A program made the position numbers and the translations under genes. From Bacteroidales bacterium (GTDB taxonomy: Bacteria > Bacteroidota > Bacteroidia > Bacteroidales > UBA3663), in the NCBI GenBank assembly GCA_017548545.1, contig JAFYZW010000057.1:62001-126000 (forward strand): a DNA stretch of 64,000 bases, given 5' to 3'. The notes below the pieces were generated by a model. The model had not been told where the DNA came from. It did no database searches and was given only the letters and a program-made list of their open reading frames with translations. Positions 19,072-27,105 of the stretch are shown here, in pieces; position 1 is the first letter of the stretch, and each line of letters opens with the position of its first letter.

Positions 19072-19521
19072 ATGGAAATAATCAGAGCGACAAAGACGGC
19101 AGAACAGGCCGGAGCCTATTACGTTCGAATACAGGCAATGGCACGAAAGCATCAGATTACACTTTATGCTGAATTTGATGAGCTTGATACGCCAGAAACC
19201 AAGTATATCGTAATTGTCGATAACTATCTACCAGTGGCTACTTGCCGACTTTATGCTATAGACGATGAACGTATGATGCTTGGAAGGATTGTAGTTCTGC
19301 CAGAGTATCGCCACCAGGGACTTGGAACGCTTGTAGTTCAAGAAGCAGAGAAGTGGGCTAAGGAATTGGGCTTCCACACCTCTGTTGTGGAGAGCCGTGA
19401 CAATAAGATTCATTTCTACGAGATGATGGGCTATGTGGCCGACTACTCACAGAAGATAGTCGGTGAGACTTTTACATGTTACAGAATGGATAAAGCATTG
19501 AATAATGAGAAAAGCAAGTAG
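19072..19521 (+). CDS. GNAT family N-acetyltransferase
   Basis: 149-residue soluble protein. The acetyl-CoA-binding motif A is VVLPEYRHQGLGTLVVQEAEKWA (about 82-104), with Q/RxxGxG/A as RHQGLG, followed by VVESRDNKIHFYEMMGY typical of motif B. Substrate unknown. It starts 37 bases after trkH and may be co-transcribed with it. Confidence 0.88.
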   Translation: MEIIRATKTAEQAGAYYVRIQAMARKHQITLYAEFDELDTPETKYIVIVDNYLPVATCRLYAIDDERMMLGRIVVLPEYRHQGLGTLVVQEAEKWAKELGFHTSVVESRDNKIHFYEMMGYVADYSQKIVGETFTCYRMDKALNNEKSK

Positions 19522-19525
19522 AGCA

Positions 19526-19654
19526 ATGGTGAAGATTACCTTGACAGAGTCTCATACAGGAAAGCGTAAGCAGTATGACAAGGAGGATGAAGAAAGGATG
19601 ATTCTGAGCAGTTTGATCAGGAAGACGGTCTGTTTGAGTTTGAAAAGAGAATGA
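19526..19654 (+). CDS. Candidate small protein, 42 residues
   Basis: An ATG-TGA frame of 42 codons (begins MVKITLTES, ends LSLKRE) fills the gap between the GNAT stop (4 bases upstream) and the DUF3267 ATG (6 bases downstream). It is highly charged with no membrane segment. The tight spacing is the only support; I do not recognise it and it may be chance. Confidence 0.3.
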   Translation: MVKITLTESHTGKRKQYDKEDEERMILSSLIRKTVCLSLKRE

Positions 19655-19660
19655 AGATAT

Positions 19661-20215
19661 ATGGAAGAGAATGAAGTGAAAGGCCGTAAGGTGGCCATCG
19701 ATATTGTTAAGGCGAATATATTTGCCATTGCAATTATGGTAGTTGCAGCCATTTTGTTCTTCGTGCCGTTCTTTTGGATATGGAAGGACAGGAAGCCAAT
19801 AAGTGAACTCCTTGGTGGCTTCGGTGACTGGAGCATTACCTTTATCCTTGTCATCGTGGGTATCGTGGTTCATGAACTGATCCACGGTCTAACGTGGGCC
19901 TGTTATGCCAAGAGTGGCTGGAAGAGCATCAGCTTCGGTGTGATGTGGAAACTGCTGACTCCCTACTGTCATTGTGACGAGCCGATGCATATCCCGGGCT
20001 ACATGATGGGAGCCATGATGCCCTGCATCATCTTGGGTATCATCCCTGCCATTGCAGCCCTCTTCATCGGTAGTCTGCCCATGTTGGCTTGGGGTATATT
20101 CTTCATAGCTGCAGCTGCTGGTGACATCTGGATAACATTGCTTCTGACCAAGGAGAATCCAAAGAGCATGGTGCTCGACCATCCTTCTGAAGCAGGTTTT
20201 TATATCATAGATTAA
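19661..20215 (+). CDS. DUF3267 membrane protein, metalloprotease-like
   Basis: 184-residue protein with about four membrane segments. HELIH (His71, Glu72, His75) lies inside the second hydrophobic helix, the HExxH arrangement of site-2-protease-like and DUF3267 proteins. The later segment GMMWKL-to-MHIPGYMMGAMMP probably supplies the loop between helices. A zinc-dependent intramembrane protease role is possible from the motif but not proven. It lies in a rightward run after trkAH and a GNAT gene. Confidence 0.75.
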   Translation: MEENEVKGRKVAIDIVKANIFAIAIMVVAAILFFVPFFWIWKDRKPISELLGGFGDWSITFILVIVGIVVHELIHGLTWACYAKSGWKSISFGVMWKLLTPYCHCDEPMHIPGYMMGAMMPCIILGIIPAIAALFIGSLPMLAWGIFFIAAAAGDIWITLLLTKENPKSMVLDHPSEAGFYIID

Positions 20216-20349
20216 TGAAAAAGGGAGCATCTGACGAACATACATGATATCCAGCAGACACTGAAAGATAACCGTTTTGTGTCTATTCTAAATAATAGGA
20301 ATTGTATGGACATGGCATATTGAATAGTTTGTTTTTAACCAACATAAAT

Positions 20350-20862
20350 ATGGATTTCATTGAATTAGCAAGAAGCAGGTACTCCTGCAAGTGTTTTGAT
20401 TCGCGTCAAATCAGTAAAGAACAACTTGATAGCATCCTTGAGGCAGGACGCTTGGCTCCAACGGCAAAGAACCTGCAGGAGCAACACGTTTACGTAGTAC
20501 AGTCGGCAGAAGGACTTGCCAAAGTAGATGCACTCACACCATGCCGATACGGTGCGCCAACCATGCTCATCGTGGCCTTCGACAAGAACAACGTGTTTAC
20601 TTACCCTGGTCAGAAGTATGATTCTGGTATTGAGGATGCAACCATCGTGACCACTCACATGATGCTTTGTGCAAAGAGTGTAGGTGTGGATAGCTGTTGG
20701 GTGAATTTCTTTGACCCAGACAAGATGGCCGAAGCTTTCAAGTTGCCAAAGAATGAAGAGATCCTAACCTGTCTCGCTCTCGGCTATCCAGCAGAAGGTG
20801 CAGGGCCACTTGCAAACCACAACAGTCGCAAGCCGATTGAGGAAACTGTAACTTATTTATAG
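20350..20862 (+). CDS. Nitroreductase family protein
   Basis: 170-residue FMN-dependent oxidoreductase. The start at MDFIELA (20350) is used because nitroreductases begin with this helix; an upstream ATG at 20302 would add 16 unlikely residues. SRYSCKCFDSRQIS and LEAGRLAPTAKNLQ bind FMN phosphate, and the C-terminal ALGYPAEG is typical. It ends 17 bases before a strong hairpin terminator. Electron acceptor unknown. First of three nitroreductase-fold genes in the window. Confidence 0.9.
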   Translation: MDFIELARSRYSCKCFDSRQISKEQLDSILEAGRLAPTAKNLQEQHVYVVQSAEGLAKVDALTPCRYGAPTMLIVAFDKNNVFTYPGQKYDSGIEDATIVTTHMMLCAKSVGVDSCWVNFFDPDKMAEAFKLPKNEEILTCLALGYPAEGAGPLANHNSRKPIEETVTYL

Positions 20863-20879
20863 ATTTTGTAAGACCCGAA

Positions 20880-20930
20880 AAGTTAAGTGCCCGTATCTTA
20901 AGAGTGATACGGACACTTAACTTTATTTTA
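20880..20930 (+). terminator. Strong intrinsic terminator between convergent genes
   Basis: 18-bp stem pairing 20880-20897 with 20906-20923 (one mismatch), 8-base loop, followed by TTATTTTA. It closes the rightward operon and faces the leftward esterase gene that ends at 20964, so it may serve both strands. Confidence 0.85.
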
Positions 20931-20963
20931 GTATATCAAGTCGTTGCAGTTAAATTCAGATCT

Positions 20964-22817
20964 TCATTTTTGAATCTTATCTAAGAGCAGTTGCTCAAGG
21001 GCTTTGCGTCGTTCAGGCCATGTCTTGTAGTCGGATGCCTTGAGCGTATAGACTTTCATGTCGGCGTTGTTCAAACCACCTTTAGTTGAAGCATTGGTTA
21101 CCATAATGCAGGGTTGAGTTTTACCATCAGCCAAGAGCTTGTCAGCAATGTTATTGGCACCACCTACCTTGAACCAGCTTTCCGACGTGTCCTCTTTACC
21201 ATAAATGAGACGAATGAGGAATTTTGAATTTCCTGTTGGCGGATAATACTTTGCATTATTCATCTTGTCGTTCAGGTCGTAACAAACTTTTCCGTGTGGG
21301 ATATCACCCAATGTAGCAAGGCTGTAGGGATTTGCTGGATTATTGCAGACACTAAACTTGAAGCCTTTGTCAGGTGATAGATACATGTTGCTTGGATCAG
21401 CTACTTGAATTCCATCGACCAGGAAACAATATTTGAATACATCGGTAGCATTCTCTTTGAGCGTGATGCTCCACACACCTTCTTCATCTTTCTGCATTGC
21501 TAAAGGCTTTTCTTTCAATTCCGTCTGTAGCTGCACTTCTTGGGCATCAGGTGCCTTCATGCGGAATGTGATGCCATCGCTGCCGAAGTCTGGAGAGATG
21601 ATTGGACGCGGGAACAGTCTTGCCATAACGCTTGGTGTGAATGCCTGTTCTTTACCAGTAGCAGCAAGTGCAGGCTGACTGTTCTTCATGGCTTCCTCAG
21701 AGGCTTCGGGATTGAAGAGCAGGCGGAAGGTCTTGTCGAGGAAGTACTTGGCGTTCATCCATGTGTGGCCGTATTTGTCGTGCGTATATTCCTTCACGGA
21801 ACGTATGCCTTTCTTGTCGAGGAACTCCATGTAGTCGCGAGCTGTGCCATAGAGGAAATCGTCGGTACCAACGCCGAGCCAGAAAAGATGGATCTTGCTG
21901 TTGGTATCACCAGCATTGTCATAGACATTGGGTAATGTAGTGGAAGTAAAGGAACTGTAAGAGCAGAGATAGGAGAATTTGTCGAGGTTCGTGAGACCGC
22001 AGGAAAGACCTTGGTTTCCACCGCGCGAGAATCCGCCAATGCCACGATGGTCACTATCATTGATGGTGCGGTAATGACTCTCCACATAAGGCATAAGGTC
22101 GTTCACCAGGTCTTTACCGAACACATCCATGCCAAAGCCCATCATATCCGTTGGAGGCGTAGGCAGTAGTTTTGTGGGATTGCCATAGGGCAGCACAATG
22201 ATCATTTCCTTGGCCTTGCCTTCAGCCACTAGGTTGTCGAGGATATAGTTCATACGTCCAACCTTATAATACACTTCTTCAGTGTCGGTAGTTCCGCTTA
22301 TCAGATAGAAAACTGGATATTGCTCCGTAGAACCATTGTTGTAATACGAAGGCGGAAGATAGACGATGGCGTTGTTGGTACCGCCGAGGCTCTTGGAATA
22401 GTAATGGATATATTCCACCTGTCCGTGAGGTACATCCTTGATGTCGTGAACCAGAGACCCCGTCTTGGCAGGGATTTCCAACAGACTGTTCTTGAATCCT
22501 TCATTGGGGAAATACAGCGGGTTTTGTGGGTCCATCACGCTGATGCCGTCCACCACGAAGCAGTAGGGATACATATCTGGTGCGGCAGGCCCAAGAGTGA
22601 CGGTCCATAAGCCGTTTTCATCGCGCTGCATGGGATTGCGACCTGCAAACTGCACATCCACCTGTACATCTTTGGCGTTTGGGTTGGAATAATAGAAAGT
22701 AACGGTACCGTCATCGTTGCATACGGTAGATGGTTGAGTCTTTTCTTGGGTGCAACTTGAAGTGGCGCAGAGACAGAGAGCCATGCAAATGGCAAAACAT
22801 AATGATTTCATCTTCAT
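20964..22817 (-). CDS. CE1-like esterase lipoprotein with a duplicated, decayed second half
   Basis: 617 residues, exported (signal peptide with Cys22 as possible lipidation site). Residues about 30-125 are a CBM48/E-set beta domain. Residues about 130-370 are a D-like esterase with nucleophile Ser264 in GGFSRGGN and a late HTW segment for the catalytic His. Residues about 400-500 repeat the E-set domain (GITFRMKAPDAQEVQLQ). After a second IPHGKV linker comes only about 100 residues of esterase-like sequence (LIRLIYGKEDTSESWFKVGG, matching YLISGTTDTEEVYYKVGR of the first copy) without a GxSxG. Likely acts on acetyl or feruloyl esters of plant xylan; inferred from family. Confidence 0.85.
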   Translation of the reverse strand: MKMKSLCFAICMALCLCATSSCTQEKTQPSTVCNDDGTVTFYYSNPNAKDVQVDVQFAGRNPMQRDENGLWTVTLGPAAPDMYPYCFVVDGISVMDPQNPLYFPNEGFKNSLLEIPAKTGSLVHDIKDVPHGQVEYIHYYSKSLGGTNNAIVYLPPSYYNNGSTEQYPVFYLISGTTDTEEVYYKVGRMNYILDNLVAEGKAKEMIIVLPYGNPTKLLPTPPTDMMGFGMDVFGKDLVNDLMPYVESHYRTINDSDHRGIGGFSRGGNQGLSCGLTNLDKFSYLCSYSSFTSTTLPNVYDNAGDTNSKIHLFWLGVGTDDFLYGTARDYMEFLDKKGIRSVKEYTHDKYGHTWMNAKYFLDKTFRLLFNPEASEEAMKNSQPALAATGKEQAFTPSVMARLFPRPIISPDFGSDGITFRMKAPDAQEVQLQTELKEKPLAMQKDEEGVWSITLKENATDVFKYCFLVDGIQVADPSNMYLSPDKGFKFSVCNNPANPYSLATLGDIPHGKVCYDLNDKMNNAKYYPPTGNSKFLIRLIYGKEDTSESWFKVGGANNIADKLLADGKTQPCIMVTNASTKGGLNNADMKVYTLKASDYKTWPERRKALEQLLLDKIQK

Positions 22818-22853
22818 GCTGTTTTCTTTAATAGAAGTTGTTTATTCTACTGT

Positions 22854-23396
22854 TCAAAGCATAGCTTCAATGTCCTTCTCGAAGTCTTTGGGTTCTGTTG
22901 TTGGGGCATAACGCTTGATGGTTTCACCATCCTTCGAGATGAGGAACTTGGTGAAGTTCCATTTAATGTCATTGTCTTTCACTACACTGGTGCTGATGGT
23001 TTTGAAGAGGGCCTTGGCTGCTTTTGCCTTCAGGCCGTTATATTCCTCTGTAGGAGCTTGGGTCTTCAGGTACTCAAAGATGGGATCGGCAGCAGAACCA
23101 TTCACATCAATCTTCTTCATGATTTGGAAAGTCACACCGTAGTTCAATTGGCAAAACTCCTCAATCTGACTGTCTGAGCCTGGGTCTTGCTCCTTGAACT
23201 GATTGCAAGGGAATCCGATGACCACCAGTCCCTTATCCTTGTACTTCTGATTTAATTCCTCCAGTCCTGCAAACTGCGGAGTGAAGCCACACTTGCTGGC
23301 TGTATTTACAATCAGCAAAACTTTACCTTCGAACTGGGCGAAATCCAGTTCCTTGCCTTTGCTCGTCAGAGCCTTGAAATTATAAATCTTTTCCAT
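22854..23396 (-). CDS. Glutathione peroxidase family protein
   Basis: 180-residue thiol peroxidase of the GPx fold. The peroxidatic Cys36 lies in NTASKCGFTPQF (Cys instead of selenocysteine). FPCNQFKEQDPGS supplies the Gln, and KWNFTKFL the Trp and Asn of the catalytic tetrad. Bacterial members usually use thioredoxin rather than glutathione. It has its own -7 promoter and is divergent from an outer-membrane barrel gene. Confidence 0.95.
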   Translation of the reverse strand: MEKIYNFKALTSKGKELDFAQFEGKVLLIVNTASKCGFTPQFAGLEELNQKYKDKGLVVIGFPCNQFKEQDPGSDSQIEEFCQLNYGVTFQIMKKIDVNGSAADPIFEYLKTQAPTEEYNGLKAKAAKALFKTISTSVVKDNDIKWNFTKFLISKDGETIKRYAPTTEPKDFEKDIEAML

Positions 23397-23433
23397 GTCT
23401 TAAGATAATTGTTTGTTTGTATGTTTTCAGCCG

Positions 23434-23441
23434 CAAAGATA
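23434..23441 (-). promoter_or_regulatory. -7 element for the glutathione peroxidase gene
   Basis: TATCTTTG on the minus strand, 38 bases before the ATG at 23396. Confidence 0.65.
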
Positions 23442-23525
23442 ATAACTTTTTCTTAATATCATATAATGAAAAGAGTAAAAATGTATTATTTGACAAAAAT
23501 AATTGAAAAAAACGAGATAATAACC

Positions 23526-23556
23526 TTTGCTTTTTCAAAAAAACAAACTATCTTTG
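23526..23556 (+). promoter_or_regulatory. Promoter for the outer-membrane barrel gene
   Basis: TTTG at 23526-23529 and TATCTTTG at 23549-23556, spacer 19 bases. Leader of about 65 bases to the ATG at 23629. Confidence 0.7.
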
Positions 23557-23628
23557 CAGCATTGATTTCAACTAATATGATCTATTGTTAGTCTTGCAAT
23601 AGTTTTAATCATTAAATATTGTAATATT

Positions 23629-24219
23629 ATGAAAAAAGTATTATTATTTGTAGTGGCATTCTTTGCCTCGCTAAACAGTGGATTAAAAGCACAATCCATT
23701 ACCGACAACTATGCCTTGCTCTATTCCGGCATGTGCTTCACCTTTTTCGAAGAAGACGAAGGAGTATCTGACCAAGGCTTCAATGCTGGTGTGCTCTTTG
23801 GATATAATATCACCAAACAGGCTGTCCCCTTGTTCCTTCAGTTTGGTGGTGAGTTAATATACGAAGGAACTACCGATGATGAAGTTGAAAAACGTCTGGC
23901 ATGCCTAGCTGCACCCGTCAATCTTTCTTATAAGTTGGGACATCGTAAATTCAACGTTGAACCCTATATTGGCGTGAATTTCCGACTGAATCTCCATGGG
24001 AAAGAAAAAGGTGGTACTGATTCGGCCAAGACGGATATCGATTATTTCGATTCGGAAGTCAAGGCCCGCCGTTTTCAGTTTGGTGCCAATCTCGGCTTGA
24101 ACTTCAACATCCTTAACTTCACCGCGGGTGTTCGCGTGAATTCCGACTTCACGGAATATGCGAAGAATGTAGATTCGAAGGTCAATCGCATTATGCTGAC
24201 CGTTGGATACACGATGTAG
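23629..24219 (+). CDS. Outer-membrane beta-barrel protein
   Basis: 196 residues with a signal peptide (MKKVLLFVVAFFASLNSGLKA). The rest alternates hydrophobic and polar residues in eight or so predicted strands and ends in a short aromatic/hydrophobic strand (IMLTVGYTM), as in OmpW/OprF-like small porins. No enzyme motif is visible. The next gene begins 7 bases downstream and may share the transcript. Confidence 0.8.
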   Translation: MKKVLLFVVAFFASLNSGLKAQSITDNYALLYSGMCFTFFEEDEGVSDQGFNAGVLFGYNITKQAVPLFLQFGGELIYEGTTDDEVEKRLACLAAPVNLSYKLGHRKFNVEPYIGVNFRLNLHGKEKGGTDSAKTDIDYFDSEVKARRFQFGANLGLNFNILNFTAGVRVNSDFTEYAKNVDSKVNRIMLTVGYTM

Positions 24220-24226
24220 TAGCCAT

Positions 24227-25075
24227 ATGAAACTATTAGCCTTATCATTACTGTTGTCACTCCCTTTGGCCTTGTTCGCACAGACGCAGTATTACCTTCC
24301 GACCGCCGACAATTCCCAAGAAGAGAAGGATAAACCACTTATCGAGGTGTATCTGCCAAAGCAGGAACAATCCAATGGGTGTGCCGTTGTGTTATGTCCG
24401 GGAGGAGCAATGCGATGGCTTTCATGGGATAGTGATGTGATCAAGATGGCGTCGTTCCTCAACGAACACGGTATAGCGGCCATTGGCCTCCGCTATCATC
24501 TGAACAAAGGAAATGGAAACATGCCTCAGGGTATCACGATGCCCCCGATGGTTGATGTGACTCATCCCGAACAGTTTCCACAAGCCGATGCCAACCCGCT
24601 GCACTTTGCTTATGGCGATTCCATTATCCATTTGGCCGCACAGGATGCTAAGTCAGCTATCGCCATTGTCAGGGAACATTCAAAAGAGTGGCACATCAGT
24701 CCCGATAAGATTGGCTATCTGGGATTCTCGGCTGGTGGTGGCGTAGCCATTGTTGCCACGATGTCAGCTGAGGCCAATGAGCGCCCTAATTTTCTTTGCA
24801 CAAATTTCGGTCCATCGTTGATGCCCGTTACCGTGCCAGTTGATGCACCACCCCTGCTAATCATGACGCGTGCCGATCATCCCAATGTGGCTGCTGGACT
24901 TGTCGCTCTATTCATGGAATGGAAGAAAGCCGGAGCCAATGCAGAGCTGCACATCTATGGTGACGGCAAAGGCCCATACGGGCTGATGCCGGTAACAGGT
25001 GAAACTACGACCGAGACATGGAGCACCCAGATGCTTCAATGGCTTAAGGCCAAAGGATTCATCAATCGGGAATGA
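24227..25075 (+). CDS. Exported alpha/beta-hydrolase, xylan-esterase-like, catalytic His not found
   Basis: 282 residues from ATG 24227, chosen because it gives a clean signal peptide (MKLLALSLLLSLPLALFAQ). LCPGGAMRWL is the oxyanion-hole segment and Ser168 in GFSAGGG the nucleophile. TRADHPNVA supplies a likely Asp. In BD-FAE/acetyl-xylan esterase relatives the His lies in a GGHGFG segment near the C-terminus; here the matching segment reads GKGPYGL, without His. Either another His takes over or the enzyme is inactive. Likely periplasmic. The next hydrolase follows after one base. Confidence 0.78.
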   Translation: MKLLALSLLLSLPLALFAQTQYYLPTADNSQEEKDKPLIEVYLPKQEQSNGCAVVLCPGGAMRWLSWDSDVIKMASFLNEHGIAAIGLRYHLNKGNGNMPQGITMPPMVDVTHPEQFPQADANPLHFAYGDSIIHLAAQDAKSAIAIVREHSKEWHISPDKIGYLGFSAGGGVAIVATMSAEANERPNFLCTNFGPSLMPVTVPVDAPPLLIMTRADHPNVAAGLVALFMEWKKAGANAELHIYGDGKGPYGLMPVTGETTTETWSTQMLQWLKAKGFINRE

Positions 25076-25076
25076 T

Positions 25077-25760
25077 ATGCAATCAGAAGTATTCAACATA
25101 TCGGGAAAGGAGTGCTTTCTGTTTGTTCAACCTAGGTCCAAATATCTACTCATTCAGCCGGTGGATGAGCACGATTTGGAATTGCTGAATCAAGAGGTAG
25201 CCATAATTCAACAGCTTTCTGACGAACCTTTCTCTCTTGCAGCATTTAAGATTAAGGACTGGAACCATGAGCTTAGTCCATGGCCAGCACCTCCTGTGTT
25301 TGGCAAAGTACCGTTTGGTGATGGAGTCGCTGAAACCTTGTCGTTTATCACTGAACAATTGATTCCTGGGTTAAAAGCAAAAGGGATAGATACCTCGCAC
25401 TGTCTTCTTGGCGGTTATTCCCTCGCTGGGTTATTCTCTCTATGGGCTTCCTATCATTCCAACGTATTTGAAGGAATTGCAGCAGCCTCCCCTTCCGTAT
25501 GGTTTCCCAAATGGATAGATTTTGCCGCAGCTAGGCGACCATTCGCAAAAGCCGTCTATCTCAGTCTTGGCGATAAAGAGGAAAAAGTTAAGAACCCCAT
25601 AATGGCACAAGTGGGCAATGCCATTCGCCAACAGCATGAACTCCTCCAATCCAATAGCATTCCTTCCACCCTTGAATGGAATCCCGGCAACCACTTCGCC
25701 GATTCCGAAAAAAGAACAGCAAAGGGCTTCGCATGGCTGCTCAGTAAAAATATCTCATAA
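25077..25760 (+). CDS. Cytosolic esterase-like alpha/beta-hydrolase
   Basis: 227 residues with no signal peptide; start ATG 25077, one base after the upstream stop. Nucleophile Ser115 in GGYSLAGLFSLW, followed by SPSVWFP as in enterochelin-esterase/EstD-like proteins. The segment YLSLGDKEEKVKNP precedes the acid residue, and WNPGNHFADSE probably carries the His. It pairs with the exported hydrolase before it; together they could release and then process an acylated sugar or peptide, which is inference. Confidence 0.75.
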   Translation: MQSEVFNISGKECFLFVQPRSKYLLIQPVDEHDLELLNQEVAIIQQLSDEPFSLAAFKIKDWNHELSPWPAPPVFGKVPFGDGVAETLSFITEQLIPGLKAKGIDTSHCLLGGYSLAGLFSLWASYHSNVFEGIAAASPSVWFPKWIDFAAARRPFAKAVYLSLGDKEEKVKNPIMAQVGNAIRQQHELLQSNSIPSTLEWNPGNHFADSEKRTAKGFAWLLSKNIS

Positions 25761-25801
25761 CAAGTCATCAATTTATTTAAGTTTTATAATTATAACATAT
25801 T

Positions 25802-26125
25802 ATGTCAACAAGAGCAAACATCTTTATTAGAAACAACTATGACGATCGAGAGAAGGAGATTATCTACCATCATTGTGACGGTTATCCCGAGGGGGTAGGT
25901 AAAACTCTGCGCAGTATTCTTTGGAAACTATCAGAAGAAAAGAACATAGTAATGAATAAGCAAGAACTTGCCAAGTTCATTTGTGATAAAGACCCAGAAT
26001 TTCATATCACAACTCCCTGCATCGCTGCTGATGCTGAGTATATTTACGAGATAAATCTTTCCAAACGTCGTGTAGATTGGGAACACCTATATACAGGAGA
26101 GATGGATTGGCTGTGTGACTTCTAA
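25802..26125 (+). CDS. Conserved hypothetical protein of the MSTR-start type
   Basis: 107-residue soluble protein that begins MSTRANIFI and has IIYHHCDGYPEGVGKTL. I recognise this pattern (MSTR-N-I at the start, then H-x-DGYPE) from small hypothetical proteins often seen in phages and integrative elements, but I know no function. No mobility genes are nearby. An outward-facing promoter on the opposite strand lies just after its stop (26165-26196). Confidence 0.65.
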   Translation: MSTRANIFIRNNYDDREKEIIYHHCDGYPEGVGKTLRSILWKLSEEKNIVMNKQELAKFICDKDPEFHITTPCIAADAEYIYEINLSKRRVDWEHLYTGEMDWLCDF

Positions 26126-26164
26126 CTCTCTTTAGAATTTGTTGTTATGAAATGAATATCCCCG

Positions 26165-26196
26165 CAAAGGTAGATATTTAATTCCAATAATCCAAA
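26165..26196 (-). promoter_or_regulatory. Minus-strand promoter facing the 3' end of the MSTR-type gene
   Basis: On the minus strand TTTG (26196-26193) and TACCTTTG (26172-26165) with a 20-base spacer. Predicted start near 26158, transcribing leftward into the 25802-26125 gene with no coding frame ahead, so possibly an antisense RNA. Confidence 0.45.
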
Positions 26197-26442
26197 TATA
26201 ATGTGGAAAAATCATAGAGAGTGAGGTTTACAATGATAAATAGCTCTATACAACGTAAGAAGTACTATGACGGGCGACAGAGTGCTTGCCACGATTTTTA
26301 TAGTATTATTTAAGGGTGTCTTACCCTTATTATATTATATAAGGAAAAGACTACTCATAACTGATTATTGTTTATTTTTTTAGTAAGTGCATTGTACTAA
26401 AAACACTTTGTTTTAGGTATTGTGCATTTTCATTTTTTGCAG

Positions 26443-26450
26443 TACCTTTG
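26443..26450 (+). promoter_or_regulatory. -7 element for the methyltransferase gene
   Basis: TACCTTTG, 37 bases before the ATG at 26488. A weak TTGTG lies near the -33 position. Confidence 0.6.
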
Positions 26451-26487
26451 CAGCGCAAAAATAATATTAATTACAATAAATGTTGCT

Positions 26488-27099
26488 ATGGGTATATTAA
26501 AATCTTTATTCACCAATTGCGCCTGTCCGCAAGGACAGATGGGACGATTTATGCTGAAGTTCATGAATCTCTGTCATGGTCCATTAACAAACTGGGGTCT
26601 TAGCCAAGTGAATTTTCCGGATGGTTGGACGATGCTCGATATCGGATGTGGCGGTGGAGCTACACTACAAAGGTTACTCAAAAAAAGTAATGATAGTGTT
26701 GTGTATGGATTAGATATTTCGGAAGAAAGTGTGACGAAAGCTCGCAAAACCAATAAAGATCTTTTGGGTAAACGGGTATTTGTAGAGCAGGGTTCTGCAA
26801 CAAATCTTCCCTACGAAAATGAAAAATTCGACCTTGTAACTGCTGTAGAAACAGTCTATTTTTGGCCGAATCTGCCTGGGTGTCTGCAAGAAGTACGAAG
26901 GGTATTGAAAAAGGGAGGACAATTTGCTATCATTGTAGAGGTAGTCGATACCAACTCCAAATGGACAAATGTGGTGGAAGGCATGAAAGCCAACACACCA
27001 GCTCAGCTGAAGGCGATGCTCGATGAAGCTGGTTTTGTTCAAACCAAAATACATCGAAAGAAGCCTTCAAATGCTACGATTATTGGTATAAAAGCATAA
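26488..27099 (+). CDS. Class I SAM-dependent methyltransferase
   Basis: 203 residues from ATG 26488, which lies after the promoter box; the longer frame from 26422 would start upstream of that box. Motif I is MLDIGCGGGATLQRL (SAM glycine-rich loop), then YGLDISEESVTKA (acidic end of beta 2) and LVTAVETVYFWPN (motif II/III). Methyltransf_11-type fold. The N-terminus has CACPQG and a short amphipathic stretch. Substrate unknown. It converges on the AraC gene. Confidence 0.88.
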   Translation: MGILKSLFTNCACPQGQMGRFMLKFMNLCHGPLTNWGLSQVNFPDGWTMLDIGCGGGATLQRLLKKSNDSVVYGLDISEESVTKARKTNKDLLGKRVFVEQGSATNLPYENEKFDLVTAVETVYFWPNLPGCLQEVRRVLKKGGQFAIIVEVVDTNSKWTNVVEGMKANTPAQLKAMLDEAGFVQTKIHRKKPSNATIIGIKA

Positions 27100-27105
27100 G
27101 GTTTT

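Larger units (their letters stand above)
26126..26487. other. Non-coding gap of 362 bases
   Basis: No coding frame I would support. It holds a minus-strand promoter pair (26165-26196), a short hairpin TAAGGGT/ACCCTTA (26311-26317 with 26323-26329) that could end the upstream transcript, and the promoter of the methyltransferase gene (26443-26450). Confidence 0.6.
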
